Part shown: piece after piece, positions 27,273-36,269 of the stretch
Position numbering within the stretch: position 1 is the first letter of the stretch
How the letters are laid out: every line of letters begins with the position of its first letter
DNA from: Opitutales bacterium
Lineage (GTDB): Bacteria > Verrucomicrobiota > Verrucomicrobiia > Opitutales > Intestinicryptomonadaceae
Length of the DNA stretch: 64,000 nt
Reading direction: 5' to 3'
NCBI GenBank assembly: GCA_015061945.1
Contig: SUVP01000002.1
Span: 248,001-312,000 of the forward strand
Program-made: the position numbers and the translations under genes
The notes under the pieces: model-generated
The model's database searches: none
The model's input: the letters and a program-made list of their open reading frames with translations, nothing else
Told to the model about the DNA's origin: nothing

Positions 27273-29339
27273 TTATAATATAAAGTCTGTTCGAGCAATA
27301 ACGTGGTCTTGGTAGCACTCGTCGAGCTCGACAAAATATCCGCTCCAACCCCAAACGCGAACAATCAAACTGCGATAGTTTTCAGGATTCGCTTTCGCAT
27401 CCAAAAGTTTTGCTCGGTTAACTGTATTCAGCTGAAGTTGATGTCCTCCCAAAACGATAAATGTACGAACAAGCATTGCAAGCTTGCGTACCGATTCTTC
27501 ATTGCGGAAAACAGAGCTATCAAATTCGAGCGTCAAAGGTCCACCATTTGCCACGTTTTTCAAGTTCGGCTTTGCAAACGATTTCACTACTGCCATCGGC
27601 CCTTTATTTTCAAGGAACAAACTTGGTGAATAATTTGCTGGAATTACCTCGTCTTTATTGCGTCCGTCTGGCGTTGCCGGATACCCTTTGCCGTGGAAAA
27701 CGTAATACATTGCCGTGCCTGTTCCTGCACGATAACATCCGCCACGTTCATTCTTAAAATCTTTGAACGCATTGCCGAAAGAATCGAGCAAACGTGTCGC
27801 CAAAGAATCGGCGTAATCGTCGTCTGTACCCATTTTTGGAGCTTGCGTACGCAACATTTTTTGGAGGTTTTCATAACCTTCAAAATTTGCTTCAACAGCG
27901 TTTACCATTTCTTGAGTCGAGACAATTTTTTCATCGAAACAATATTTCTTGATTGCCGAAAGCGAGTCTGTCGCAGTTGCGACACCTGTGCCGTGAATGC
28001 CGTAGTTGTTATACTTCATTCCATACGATATATCACGTTTGCGTTCGACTGCACAGTCACTCATTAACGACATCAATGGTGCTGGCTTTATATAAATATT
28101 CTTGTGGCGTTCAAGCATTGCATTTGCACGCATCTGAATTTCTTTTTCAACAAGTGCGTAATAATCTTCAAAAGTTGCACACGTTGGCAAGTCGGGCAAA
28201 GTTGCAGTTATGCAGTCAGAAAGCGAGAGAGCGTCGATATTCGGGATATCGAGAGCATATTTGGGAATGATAAATTCCCAACATGCTGCGACAACATATT
28301 CGTGTGCATCCTCAGGTGCGTACCCCTTTTCAATTAGGCTCGGAATAACAATATCATCGTTGCTGTATTGCGGAAAGCCCAAACCGATTTTTGTGAGTTC
28401 AGAACCTTTTTCAAAAATCTCAAGCGGAGTTTTTGAATCGACTCTGATGTTGATTTTAGGGTCAATCAATGCGAGTTCATAACTGGCTTGCAATGCCATT
28501 TCAGAAATCTCATTGAACATATATTCGCCAGAAAGCGAGCGACCGCCAAGCACCACGCTCTGCCCGTTATCGCCTTGTTGCATACCGATGTACAAATCGC
28601 TATCCTTGTTGCAGGCAAGGAAAAATTCTTCGAGCAAATCGAACGCTTCTTCTTTCGAGATTTTCCCATTGTCTATATCTGCACTATAGAATGGATAAAG
28701 ATATTGGTCGAGCCTACCAAGAGTGTTGTGGTAATTGCCTGCAATCCAAATAGAGAAATGCATTATGCGTAAGAGTTGCAAGGCTTCTCTAAACGATGTC
28801 GCCTTGCCTCCACGTATTGCACGCAAAACTTGTGCGATGTCCTGTTCGCCCAATTTTTCGGCTTCTAGTGCGTACCTATCAATTAAATCTTGCAGTGCTT
28901 CAACTGATACAATCACCGAGTTTAAGAAGATTTTTTCTTCGTCAGTTGCACCATCTAATAGTTTTGTAGCAGTCGCCTTGCGAGCGTCGAGACCTTCATT
29001 TAAGATACGTTCGTAATCGGCTGAAAGGTTGAAAACTTCCCCCTTTTCGCAAATAAAATGATTCGCTTTAATTTCGTCCCACTCTGCTTGAGTGAAATAT
29101 TCTGGAATATCTTTTAATGTGCGAGTGAAAACTATTTTTTCGTTTGGCAAAATGACTGGTATTTCTGCATTCAATGTTGCGACAATCGTTTTACCCGCAC
29201 GCTCCTGTGCCGACATTCCCGCCGAACGAAAATCCTCTGCGAGTTCGTTCAACCCCAATGATGCCCCACTGCGACGCAACGCATGGTGGCGTTTTTCCAC
29301 CACAATATATTGTTTTAGGTTTTGTATTCTCTCGTTCAT
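27273..29339 (-). CDS. Glycyl-radical enzyme, eliminase/dehydratase-type, substrate unknown
   Basis: 688 residues. The active-site loop is EDAHEYVVAACWEF with Cys353 and Glu355, the Cys-x-Glu pair of dehydratases and C-N/C-O lyases rather than the Cys-Cys of pyruvate formate-lyase. GRLDQYLYPFY lies near residue 208. The glycyl-radical loop is RVWGWSGYFVEL with Gly664 as the radical site; the usual sequence is RVAGYS, so Trp flanks the glycine on both sides here. It is about 100 residues shorter than diol dehydratases or choline lyase. The activase gene overlaps its start by 4 bp. With a mutarotase and a sugar porter in the operon, a sugar-derived polyol or sugar is the likely substrate (inference). 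Confidence 0.85.
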   Translation of the reverse strand: MNERIQNLKQYIVVEKRHHALRRSGASLGLNELAEDFRSAGMSAQERAGKTIVATLNAEIPVILPNEKIVFTRTLKDIPEYFTQAEWDEIKANHFICEKGEVFNLSADYERILNEGLDARKATATKLLDGATDEEKIFLNSVIVSVEALQDLIDRYALEAEKLGEQDIAQVLRAIRGGKATSFREALQLLRIMHFSIWIAGNYHNTLGRLDQYLYPFYSADIDNGKISKEEAFDLLEEFFLACNKDSDLYIGMQQGDNGQSVVLGGRSLSGEYMFNEISEMALQASYELALIDPKINIRVDSKTPLEIFEKGSELTKIGLGFPQYSNDDIVIPSLIEKGYAPEDAHEYVVAACWEFIIPKYALDIPNIDALSLSDCITATLPDLPTCATFEDYYALVEKEIQMRANAMLERHKNIYIKPAPLMSLMSDCAVERKRDISYGMKYNNYGIHGTGVATATDSLSAIKKYCFDEKIVSTQEMVNAVEANFEGYENLQKMLRTQAPKMGTDDDYADSLATRLLDSFGNAFKDFKNERGGCYRAGTGTAMYYVFHGKGYPATPDGRNKDEVIPANYSPSLFLENKGPMAVVKSFAKPNLKNVANGGPLTLEFDSSVFRNEESVRKLAMLVRTFIVLGGHQLQLNTVNRAKLLDAKANPENYRSLIVRVWGWSGYFVELDECYQDHVIARTDFIL

Positions 29340-30091
29340 AATATGATATGTTTTATTTTATTTTTTGTAAATGTATCAAAAGTTTTCGGAGCTAAACTTG
29401 TGTCGAAATCGGGCTTATATTCTTTGCCGAGCATATAATATTTTGCACCTGCTGTTTTGTGATATCGCAAAAGTTCCACTCTTATCAAATTCTTTGCATC
29501 TTTTAAAATATCGGAAAGTTTTTCGAGATTTTCGAGAGAATCGTTCACTGTTGGAATCAGTGGAACACGCACTATAAATGGCGTATTTGCATTGCACAAC
29601 CATTGCAGATTTTCCAAAATCTGCGTATTATCTACGCCAGTATATTTTTTGTGAATTTGTGCGTCGGTCGATTTATTATCAATCAAAACTAAATCGACAT
29701 TCTCGACAACTTTTCTAAATATTGTAGATGTTGCAAATCCGCTTGTTTCCACTGCTGTGTGGATTCGCGGTCGAATCTTTGAAAGAACATCGAGAAGAAA
29801 GTCTGCCTGCGACAACGGCTCTCCTCCCGTAAAGGTAACGCCACCCTCGTTTAGCTGAAAAATTTTCTCATCACGTAAAAGTTTTTCAGCGAGTTCGTCA
29901 GATGTTATTGTTTTTCCGCAAACAGATTCTTCGCCATTTTTTTTGATAAGAATCTGTGGTTTAAATGAAATCCCCTCTGGATTATGGCACCACTGGCAAC
30001 ATAGCGGACAACCTTTCAAGAACACCGTCGTTCTTATTCCAGGTCCGTCGTTGACGGCAAAGTCCTCTATGCTGAAAATTGTGCCTTGCAT
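29336..30091 (-). CDS. Glycyl-radical enzyme activase (radical SAM)
   Basis: 251 residues. The radical-SAM cluster motif is C28-PLC-C32-QW-C35 (CX3CX2C), followed by TFTGGEPL (AdoMet-binding GGE) near residue 87. The N terminus FSIEDFAVNDGPGIRTTVFLKG is the standard activase start. The additional ferredoxin-like domain with eight cysteines found in many dehydratase activases is absent, giving the short pyruvate formate-lyase-activase form. It abstracts a hydrogen from the glycine of its partner, encoded next with a 4-bp overlap, and works only without oxygen. Confidence 0.93.
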   Translation of the reverse strand: MQGTIFSIEDFAVNDGPGIRTTVFLKGCPLCCQWCHNPEGISFKPQILIKKNGEESVCGKTITSDELAEKLLRDEKIFQLNEGGVTFTGGEPLSQADFLLDVLSKIRPRIHTAVETSGFATSTIFRKVVENVDLVLIDNKSTDAQIHKKYTGVDNTQILENLQWLCNANTPFIVRVPLIPTVNDSLENLEKLSDILKDAKNLIRVELLRYHKTAGAKYYMLGKEYKPDFDTSLAPKTFDTFTKNKIKHIIL

Positions 30092-30094
30092 TTA

Positions 30095-31144
30095 TTATCT
30101 TGTTGAGAAAACGTATTTGCAAATGTGCTTATACTTTTCGTTCGGCTTCAAAACAGTCGATGGGAAATTCGGCTGATTCGGGCTATCGGGGAAATGTTGA
30201 GTTTCTAATGCGAGCGAACCTCTATATACATACGGCTTGCCACTTTTGCCGATTCTACCAGCAAAGAAGTTTCCGCCATAGAATTGCATACCTGGTTCGG
30301 TTGTGAAAACTGAAAGTACTCTGCCAGATGTTTGCTCGTAAACTTCGCACGCAAAGTCGAGTGCACCTTCTGACGATTTATTGAGTACCCAGTTATGATC
30401 ATAACCTTTTGCACGTTTGAGTTGCTCGTGTTCATCGTTCACACGAAGACCTATTTGTGTCGGCTTGCGGAAGTCGAACGGAGTACCTTCGACAGATGCG
30501 ATTTCACCTGTTGGGATAAGAGTTTCGTCGACAGGCACAAATGCGTCGGCGTCGATAGTCATAATATGGTCGTTAATATCGCCCTCACCTTCTCCGTGTA
30601 AATTGAAGAACGAGTGGTGGGTAAGGTTTACGATTGTATCGGCGTCGGTTTCGGCTTCGTGAGTGATTTCAAATTCGTTATCGTCGGTCAAACGATAGGT
30701 CATTTTAACTTTGAGATTACCTGGGAAACCTTCTTCGCCATCGGGAGATTCGAGAGCCATAACAAGCTCTTGTTCGGTTGCCGACAGCACGTCCCACACT
30801 TTCATATCAAAACCTTTTACACCGCCGTGCAATGAGTTCTGACCATTATTTTGTGCAAGAGTATATTCTTTGCCATTGAGCGTAAATTTGCCTTTTGCGA
30901 TTCTATTTCCGAAGCGACCAATCGTTGCACCAAGGAATCTTTCAGCAGTATAATTTACATATTTATCGAGCGTGTTATGCCCCAGTGCGATGTCTGCAAA
31001 AACGCCGTTTCTGTCGGGCGTAAAAATTTCGATTACCCGCCCGCCGAAGTTTGAAACCGATATTTCAACACCATTTTTATTTTTCAAAATATACAACGAT
31101 ACTTTCTTGGAATCGACAATTCCTTCAAAGTCCTGCTTATTCAT
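30095..31144 (-). CDS. galM: Aldose 1-epimerase (mutarotase)
   Basis: 349 residues from ATG 31144 (MNKQDFEGIVDSKKVSLY), which gives the usual length of about 350; ATG 31165 is an alternative. The frame extends to 31228, but that stretch overlaps the terminator of the helicase gene and is unlikely to be coding. Family signatures: NRIAKGKFTLNGKEY and NNGQNSLHGG near residues 80-105, NLTHHSFFNL near residue 175 (catalytic His), and a late Glu in TEPGMQFYGGN. It interconverts alpha and beta anomers of free hexoses. First gene of the operon with the activase (3 bp gap), glycyl-radical enzyme and porter. Confidence 0.9.
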   Translation of the reverse strand: MNKQDFEGIVDSKKVSLYILKNKNGVEISVSNFGGRVIEIFTPDRNGVFADIALGHNTLDKYVNYTAERFLGATIGRFGNRIAKGKFTLNGKEYTLAQNNGQNSLHGGVKGFDMKVWDVLSATEQELVMALESPDGEEGFPGNLKVKMTYRLTDDNEFEITHEAETDADTIVNLTHHSFFNLHGEGEGDINDHIMTIDADAFVPVDETLIPTGEIASVEGTPFDFRKPTQIGLRVNDEHEQLKRAKGYDHNWVLNKSSEGALDFACEVYEQTSGRVLSVFTTEPGMQFYGGNFFAGRIGKSGKPYVYRGSLALETQHFPDSPNQPNFPSTVLKPNEKYKHICKYVFSTR

Positions 31145-31216
31145 TTTTGAGTAATACGTCTTCATATAACTCAAAATTACAACAAAAATTAGCAAGTAAG
31201 TCAAATCTATATACAA

Positions 31217-31237
31217 CAAAACCCGCAAATATGCGGG
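31217..31237 (-). terminator. Terminator of the DEAD-box helicase gene
   Basis: CCCGCA (31222-31227) pairs with TGCGGG (31232-31237), followed by TTTTG on the minus strand, 8 bp after the helicase stop codon. Confidence 0.7.
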
Positions 31238-31245
31238 CTTAAAAA

Positions 31246-32727
31246 TTATCTATTTCGTTTGCGTGGCTTTTTGATTTCCTCGCTCAAAACTGGCTCATTG
31301 CGGTATTCAAATCCGTCGAGTTTGCGACGTTCGATTTTCGCATTGATGAAATCTTCAATTCGCTTGAGTGCGATAGTTTCGTCAGATGAAAACAAAGTTA
31401 ATGCTATGCCGTCTTTGTTTGCTCTACCTGTACGACCAATTCTATGAACGTAATCTTCGCAATGTTCGGGAACATTGTAGTTTATCACATACTGAACATC
31501 GTTAATATCGAGTCCACGAGATGCGATGTCGGTTGCAACCAAAATATTTGTCTTGCGATTTTTGAAGTCGGCAAGAGCTTTGTCACGTTCACGTTGCGAG
31601 CGATCTGAATGGAGGATAGATACCTTATAATTGTGAGCTACAAGCCACTCGCCAACTCTATCTGAATCAATACGTGTACGTGTAAATACGATAAGACTAT
31701 CAAACTTAATAGACCTCAAAAACTCGATAAGTAAATCGTACTTTTGAATTGCGTCAACTGGATATATATAGTGTTCGATTGTATCGGCTGGACTGTGGAC
31801 AATTCCAGTATCGAGGCGTTCTGGATTATTCAACGCCCATTTTGAAAGTCGCATAACTTCGTCTGGCATTGTAGCCGAGAAAAAGAGTGTTTGGCGGTTT
31901 TTGGGACAACGTTTTATTATAGTTGAAACGTCTTCAATAAAGCCCATATCAAACATTCTATCGACTTCGTCGAGGACAAGGTACTGTATATTTTTAAGCG
32001 AGATTGCTCGATTGCGAATCAAGTCGAGCAATCGACCAGGAGTTGCCACTACGACATCAACGCCACCTTCAAGAGCATCTATTTGGCGTTCCATCGACAC
32101 TCCACCTTGAATCAGCAAAGTTTCAATCGGACTATATTTTGAGAAGTTTTTGAAAGCATCGGTTGTTTGCGATGCAAGCTCACGTGTAGGACTCAACACA
32201 AGAACACGTGGAGTTTGTTGTGAATCGATAAGCATATTTACAATCGGCAACGAGAACGCCGCCGTTTTACCTGTCCCCGTCTGTGCTGTTCCGATGACAT
32301 CTACGCCTGTCAAAATTGCGGGAATCGTTTTCGACTGAATCGGCGTCGGCGAGACATATCCCATATCTTTTACTGCTGAACAGACCGCTGGGTTAAGCCC
32401 GAGTCGTGAAAATTCGGCAACCGATTCAAGTTCTTCAGACGAGAGAATTGTAGGCAAAAAAGTTTTTCTTAAAATGTGTTGATTCCTTGTCCTTTTTGCG
32501 TCCGTCTCATGAAGATTTGGAACTTTTGCTCGGCTCACCTTGTCCTTTTTAGAAGGTGAATTCTTTTGAGTTTTGAGATGCGATACGTTCTTTGAAAATT
32601 TTGCAGACTTTTTCTTGTCGGAAAAATTCTTTTTCTTCGACTTCTTTTTATTAGACTGCTTTACGTCGCCTTTCGACGCTGAAAAGATACTTTTGCCTAT
32701 CGATAATATTTTCTTAAATAAATCCAT
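31246..32727 (-). CDS. DEAD-box RNA helicase, RhlE-like
   Basis: 493 residues from ATG 32727 (MDLFKKILSIG). A Lys-rich N-terminal arm of about 90 residues (KKSKKKNFSDKKK) precedes the helicase core. The core has the Q motif (YVSPTPIQSKTIPAIL), AQTGTGKTA (motif I), PTRELA, TPGR, DEVDRMFDMGF (motif II, DEVD instead of DEAD), SAT, and HRIGRTGR (motif VI). It unwinds RNA duplexes in ribosome assembly or RNA decay. In RhlE-type proteins the basic tail is usually at the C terminus; here it is at the N terminus and the C-terminal tail is short. Single-gene unit with its own terminator. Confidence 0.92.
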   Translation of the reverse strand: MDLFKKILSIGKSIFSASKGDVKQSNKKKSKKKNFSDKKKSAKFSKNVSHLKTQKNSPSKKDKVSRAKVPNLHETDAKRTRNQHILRKTFLPTILSSEELESVAEFSRLGLNPAVCSAVKDMGYVSPTPIQSKTIPAILTGVDVIGTAQTGTGKTAAFSLPIVNMLIDSQQTPRVLVLSPTRELASQTTDAFKNFSKYSPIETLLIQGGVSMERQIDALEGGVDVVVATPGRLLDLIRNRAISLKNIQYLVLDEVDRMFDMGFIEDVSTIIKRCPKNRQTLFFSATMPDEVMRLSKWALNNPERLDTGIVHSPADTIEHYIYPVDAIQKYDLLIEFLRSIKFDSLIVFTRTRIDSDRVGEWLVAHNYKVSILHSDRSQRERDKALADFKNRKTNILVATDIASRGLDINDVQYVINYNVPEHCEDYVHRIGRTGRANKDGIALTLFSSDETIALKRIEDFINAKIERRKLDGFEYRNEPVLSEEIKKPRKRNR

Positions 32728-32855
32728 AAAAACCCAAGATACAAACAAACATACGACACTTCTTCAAGCTATTTCTTCTCGACTAACTATTTTGCAAATT
32801 AATATTATAAAGGTTGACATAAATAAATAAATCCATAACTTTTTCTAAATTTTCT

Positions 32856-34490
32856 ATGAAAACATTTATCGCTACAATTTCTATGACGGCATTTGCGTTC
32901 CTCACTGGGTTCGCACAGGAAATGCCTGCAGACTTAAAAGCTAAGCTCGATGCAAAAGCATTAGAAGTTAGCCAAAATAACGAGTCCAAAGCAAAAGCGT
33001 GGGTCTCTCAACAGAAAACTGCATGGGAAGCTATCCAATGTATGACATTTTCAGTAAGTGAAGATGATGTCAAATTGATTAAATCTATTGCCGACCAAAA
33101 ACACCCACTCGACTACGTTTCACAAGAAGCATTCATTACAGAACAAGCTGGCTTGGCATCGGCATTGCCTGAATATAAGGCTCAACTCGGTGCATCGACA
33201 TATAATGCTATCCGCAAAAGCTTTGAAGCTACAAAGCCAACAAATATCGGAGTGCTTGTAGAAATGATGCAAAAAGCAACTACCGCAAAAATGGAAATTG
33301 ATTCTATCACTTCCGACAAATTGCGTCCAAGAACTCTTGCTATCATTAAAAAAGTTGTCGCAGAAGAATACCCTGGCAACTTCGCTGAACAATTAAAAAC
33401 TATCAAAGAAATCTTGGAAGGTAAATCTGCAGAAGCAACTGCCGATGCAAGTGCTAATCAGCCAGAAAAACGCATTACAAACCGTGAGCTTGAAAAAATG
33501 ACTCGCGAAATGTTCGCAAACCAAACTTACCTTACAGATGGCGAAAAACGTGCAGTTGCTATCTTGACTGAAATCCAAGGCAAGAAAGTTATGCTTATCC
33601 CTGCATCTGCGTATGTACCTGGAACAACACTTTCGAACGTTCGTGGTGAACAATTAGAATTTAATGAAAACGAAGTGTACGCATCAAAGGAATTTCCTTT
33701 CGTTATCGTGTTCCCCAAAAGTGTTCCTGAAAACTATTTCCCTGCAAAGTTCATATCAAATAAACAATATAAAGAACTCCCGGGGCAAACTAAGTTTATA
33801 ATTGGGTACATCAAACAAAATGTGATGGCTTACCCTGTTAGAATTAACTCTGTGACATCAACGCAAGTCGTGTTGTCGACTTTCCTCCCACCAAATATGG
33901 TAGAAGGTTCGATGATTGTTGACCCTCAAACAAAAGAAACATTGTCGCTTGTTATCGCAAAACCTGTAAAATTGCGTAAGATTAACTGGATGGATAGAAA
34001 CCAAGTTAACCGACTCATTCGTTATGTCGAAGCTGAAACTGGCAAACTCTGTGCTATCAGAATCGATGAATTTTCCAAGTGGGAAAAATTCACAGATGAC
34101 AAATATTACGAACAAAAAGTTGTACTCGAACGCCTCAAGACTGTTACAAACGAACTCTTAAAATTGTTCACAGCATCGCAACTTTTAGACTCGGAACGCT
34201 CGCAAATTGTAGGTCAAATCGTAAAGAAACACTACACTGGCTTTAAATCAAAAATGGAAAGATCATCTTTTGAAAGAAAGTACAAGGCGTTTATCGTCGA
34301 TATCTGCAACTTGATTAAGGCAGAACAACGCAAAGTAAGCGATGTTGATTTCTACGCAATATTTAAAGAAGACGTAAGAATCAATATGGAAATCCTTAAT
34401 CAAATGCTCAATACTTACGAAAGAGCTACAAAGACTCAAGCATTCTTGAATATGCTACAAGACGACTTGAAGAGACTTCAAGATATATAA
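32856..34490 (+). CDS. Secreted protein of unknown function, 544 residues
   Basis: A signal peptide (MKTFIATISMTAFAFLTGFA) with a likely cut before QEMPADL is clear; the rest is soluble. The first part (25-260) is helical and charged, with much Lys/Glu/Ala. The middle (about 260-370) contains SAYVPGTTLSNVRGEQLEF and looks more beta-rich, and the last 170 residues are helical again. I recognise no family and no catalytic motif. It is the only plus-strand gene among minus-strand neighbours. Its last 13 bp overlap the end of thiL, which converges on it. Codon use matches the core genes, so it looks native. Confidence 0.75.
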   Translation: MKTFIATISMTAFAFLTGFAQEMPADLKAKLDAKALEVSQNNESKAKAWVSQQKTAWEAIQCMTFSVSEDDVKLIKSIADQKHPLDYVSQEAFITEQAGLASALPEYKAQLGASTYNAIRKSFEATKPTNIGVLVEMMQKATTAKMEIDSITSDKLRPRTLAIIKKVVAEEYPGNFAEQLKTIKEILEGKSAEATADASANQPEKRITNRELEKMTREMFANQTYLTDGEKRAVAILTEIQGKKVMLIPASAYVPGTTLSNVRGEQLEFNENEVYASKEFPFVIVFPKSVPENYFPAKFISNKQYKELPGQTKFIIGYIKQNVMAYPVRINSVTSTQVVLSTFLPPNMVEGSMIVDPQTKETLSLVIAKPVKLRKINWMDRNQVNRLIRYVEAETGKLCAIRIDEFSKWEKFTDDKYYEQKVVLERLKTVTNELLKLFTASQLLDSERSQIVGQIVKKHYTGFKSKMERSSFERKYKAFIVDICNLIKAEQRKVSDVDFYAIFKEDVRINMEILNQMLNTYERATKTQAFLNMLQDDLKRLQDI

Positions 34491-35449
34491 TGGTCGAAAC
34501 CAACAAAATCTATTTTTTGACGTTTAGAATTTGATATCAAAATAAGGGCGTTTTCTTCCTCCGAAGATTTCGCCTTTTTTATTTCTCCAATTCTGAAAAT
34601 CGGCTCGCCAAATTTTGCGAAATATTCTTTTGCAAATTTATCAAAGTTTGATTTCGACGAAAATGTAAATAATAACTCGTAATCTTCGCCATCGCAAAAT
34701 GCTCCTCTAATCGACGCTTTTTTGCCGTCGAACTCACGCAAAGGTATGTCGGCTTCTAATAATTCAGCACACATACCGTCGGGCAAAAGATTGCGTAAAT
34801 CAGCACCTAAACCATCGCTTAAATCAATACACGAAGTTATCAAACCACTCTCTGCAAAAAAAACGCCCTGCTCTAATCGCGGTTGAAAAGTTAAATGATG
34901 CCCACTTTCAAACGACGCCCCCAATACGCCTGTCGTGCAAATTATATCGCCTTCTTTTGCTCCTGTACGCAAAAGTGGAGAAAGAGTTGTTTGCCCTAAC
35001 AATGTCAAATGTGTCGAAAAAAAGTCGTCTTTCACCGACGCAAAATCTCCGCCAATAATCTTGATTGCATAACGCTCACACGCACTTCCCATTCCCTCAG
35101 AAAATGCGTCGAGCCAATCGAGAGAAATGTTTGGCGAACATATCGAACTTGCCAACGCCGAAAATGGTCGAGCCCCCATCGATGCAATATCGCTAACATT
35201 GCGTTTTATGAGCTTTTCGCCAGCCAAAAATGGAGAATCTGTCTCTGCAAAATGTCTGCCCAAGATTACTGCATCGCTTGTCGCACACACGTTATCTTGA
35301 AGTGATTTTGCCTTTATCAACGCACAATCGTCGCCAGCACCATAAGGCGAAGGCAAGCTTGCCGATGCTCCAAACTTTGAGCAAACCCGAGCTATCAGTT
35401 TTTTTTCTGATAGCGTTGCTACGTTGTTATTTGTTGAAAAGGGATTCAT
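34478..35449 (-). CDS. thiL: Thiamine-monophosphate kinase
   Basis: 323 residues. GAGDDCALI near residue 41, DAVILGRHF (where other ThiL proteins have DxxVEGVHF) near residue 60, KRNVSDIASMGARP near residue 84 and GGDFAS near residue 135 are the ATP/thiamine phosphate-binding signatures of the ThiL/PurM fold. ThiL makes thiamine diphosphate from thiamine monophosphate. The start overlaps the end of the CPBP gene by 23 bp, making it the last gene of the pyrB-pyrC operon. No other thiamine gene is in the window. Confidence 0.9.
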   Translation of the reverse strand: MNPFSTNNNVATLSEKKLIARVCSKFGASASLPSPYGAGDDCALIKAKSLQDNVCATSDAVILGRHFAETDSPFLAGEKLIKRNVSDIASMGARPFSALASSICSPNISLDWLDAFSEGMGSACERYAIKIIGGDFASVKDDFFSTHLTLLGQTTLSPLLRTGAKEGDIICTTGVLGASFESGHHLTFQPRLEQGVFFAESGLITSCIDLSDGLGADLRNLLPDGMCAELLEADIPLREFDGKKASIRGAFCDGEDYELLFTFSSKSNFDKFAKEYFAKFGEPIFRIGEIKKAKSSEEENALILISNSKRQKIDFVGFDHYIS

Positions 35450-36266
35450 TTTGCGAAAAAACTATAATTAAAACATTCGCCAAATTAAAAAGCATATGTG
35501 TGGTTATCGGGGCAATAATCGAACCTGTTTTTTCGTACGCACAGACAAGAATTATCCCGATTATAAAAATCGGCAAGAATGCAAAAATGCTCGAGTGAAT
35601 CATCGAAAACAAGATTGAAACAATCACAGCCGATACCGCTACCGAAACTTTATTTTTAAATATATTTATATTATTCATCTCACTCGAAACCCCGAAATAT
35701 TGGGAGACCCAACCTTTCACACATGGGTAAAGCAGACCTCTAAAAAACAGTTCTTCGGCTATCGGAGCAAGTACGATTATCGAAAAGCCCGCAAAAATTT
35801 TCAGCCACAAAATGTCGATATCCATAAACAACGCAACCGCCTGTTGCTTTTCGATATCCTCACCTGTAATCAGTTTGTATAGAATCGAAATACACCCTCC
35901 GCACATCATAGCCGATATAGCCGAGACAAAATATAACACGCCACTTTTTAGCGACTCACCGACATTTCCTATTGATATTTTTACAGCCAATTTCCGAGCC
36001 AACAGCAACACTGCGACCGAAAAACCAACCTGCAAAAATACTGTCGAAATATAGATATTCGATTCCCCTAAATCTAATTTCGCAACGAACTTTGCAATCG
36101 AAAGTCCGACAAACAAGAGCATTGTACACACGAAGAAAAAAAGTGTGCTTTGGTATGCGTTTAGATTGGCTGACGGCACGCCAAGTGCTGATTTTTTCGT
36201 CAAAAAAATTACCGCAGTAATTATCACGAGCGAAAGCAAACCGAGAATTATTGCGGTAATTAACAT
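35427..36266 (-). CDS. CPBP-family intramembrane glutamic endopeptidase
   Basis: 279 residues with about eight membrane helices. The conserved motifs of the Rce1/CPBP (formerly Abi) family are present: EELFFRG near residue 168 (the EExxxR catalytic glutamates), the MIHSSIFAF His near residue 223, and ITTHMLFNL near the C terminus. Such proteases cleave within the membrane; bacterial members act in peptide maturation or self-immunity, but no bacteriocin gene is visible nearby. Its start is 3 bp after pyrC and its end overlaps thiL, so it is embedded in a housekeeping operon. Confidence 0.85.
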   Translation of the reverse strand: MLITAIILGLLSLVIITAVIFLTKKSALGVPSANLNAYQSTLFFFVCTMLLFVGLSIAKFVAKLDLGESNIYISTVFLQVGFSVAVLLLARKLAVKISIGNVGESLKSGVLYFVSAISAMMCGGCISILYKLITGEDIEKQQAVALFMDIDILWLKIFAGFSIIVLAPIAEELFFRGLLYPCVKGWVSQYFGVSSEMNNINIFKNKVSVAVSAVIVSILFSMIHSSIFAFLPIFIIGIILVCAYEKTGSIIAPITTHMLFNLANVLIIVFSQNESLFNK

Positions 36267-36269
36267 TTT

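Noticed and set aside
31145-31228. Membrane-spanning N-terminal extension of the aldose epimerase
   Set aside because: It overlaps the helicase terminator hairpin, and the downstream ATG gives the normal family length.
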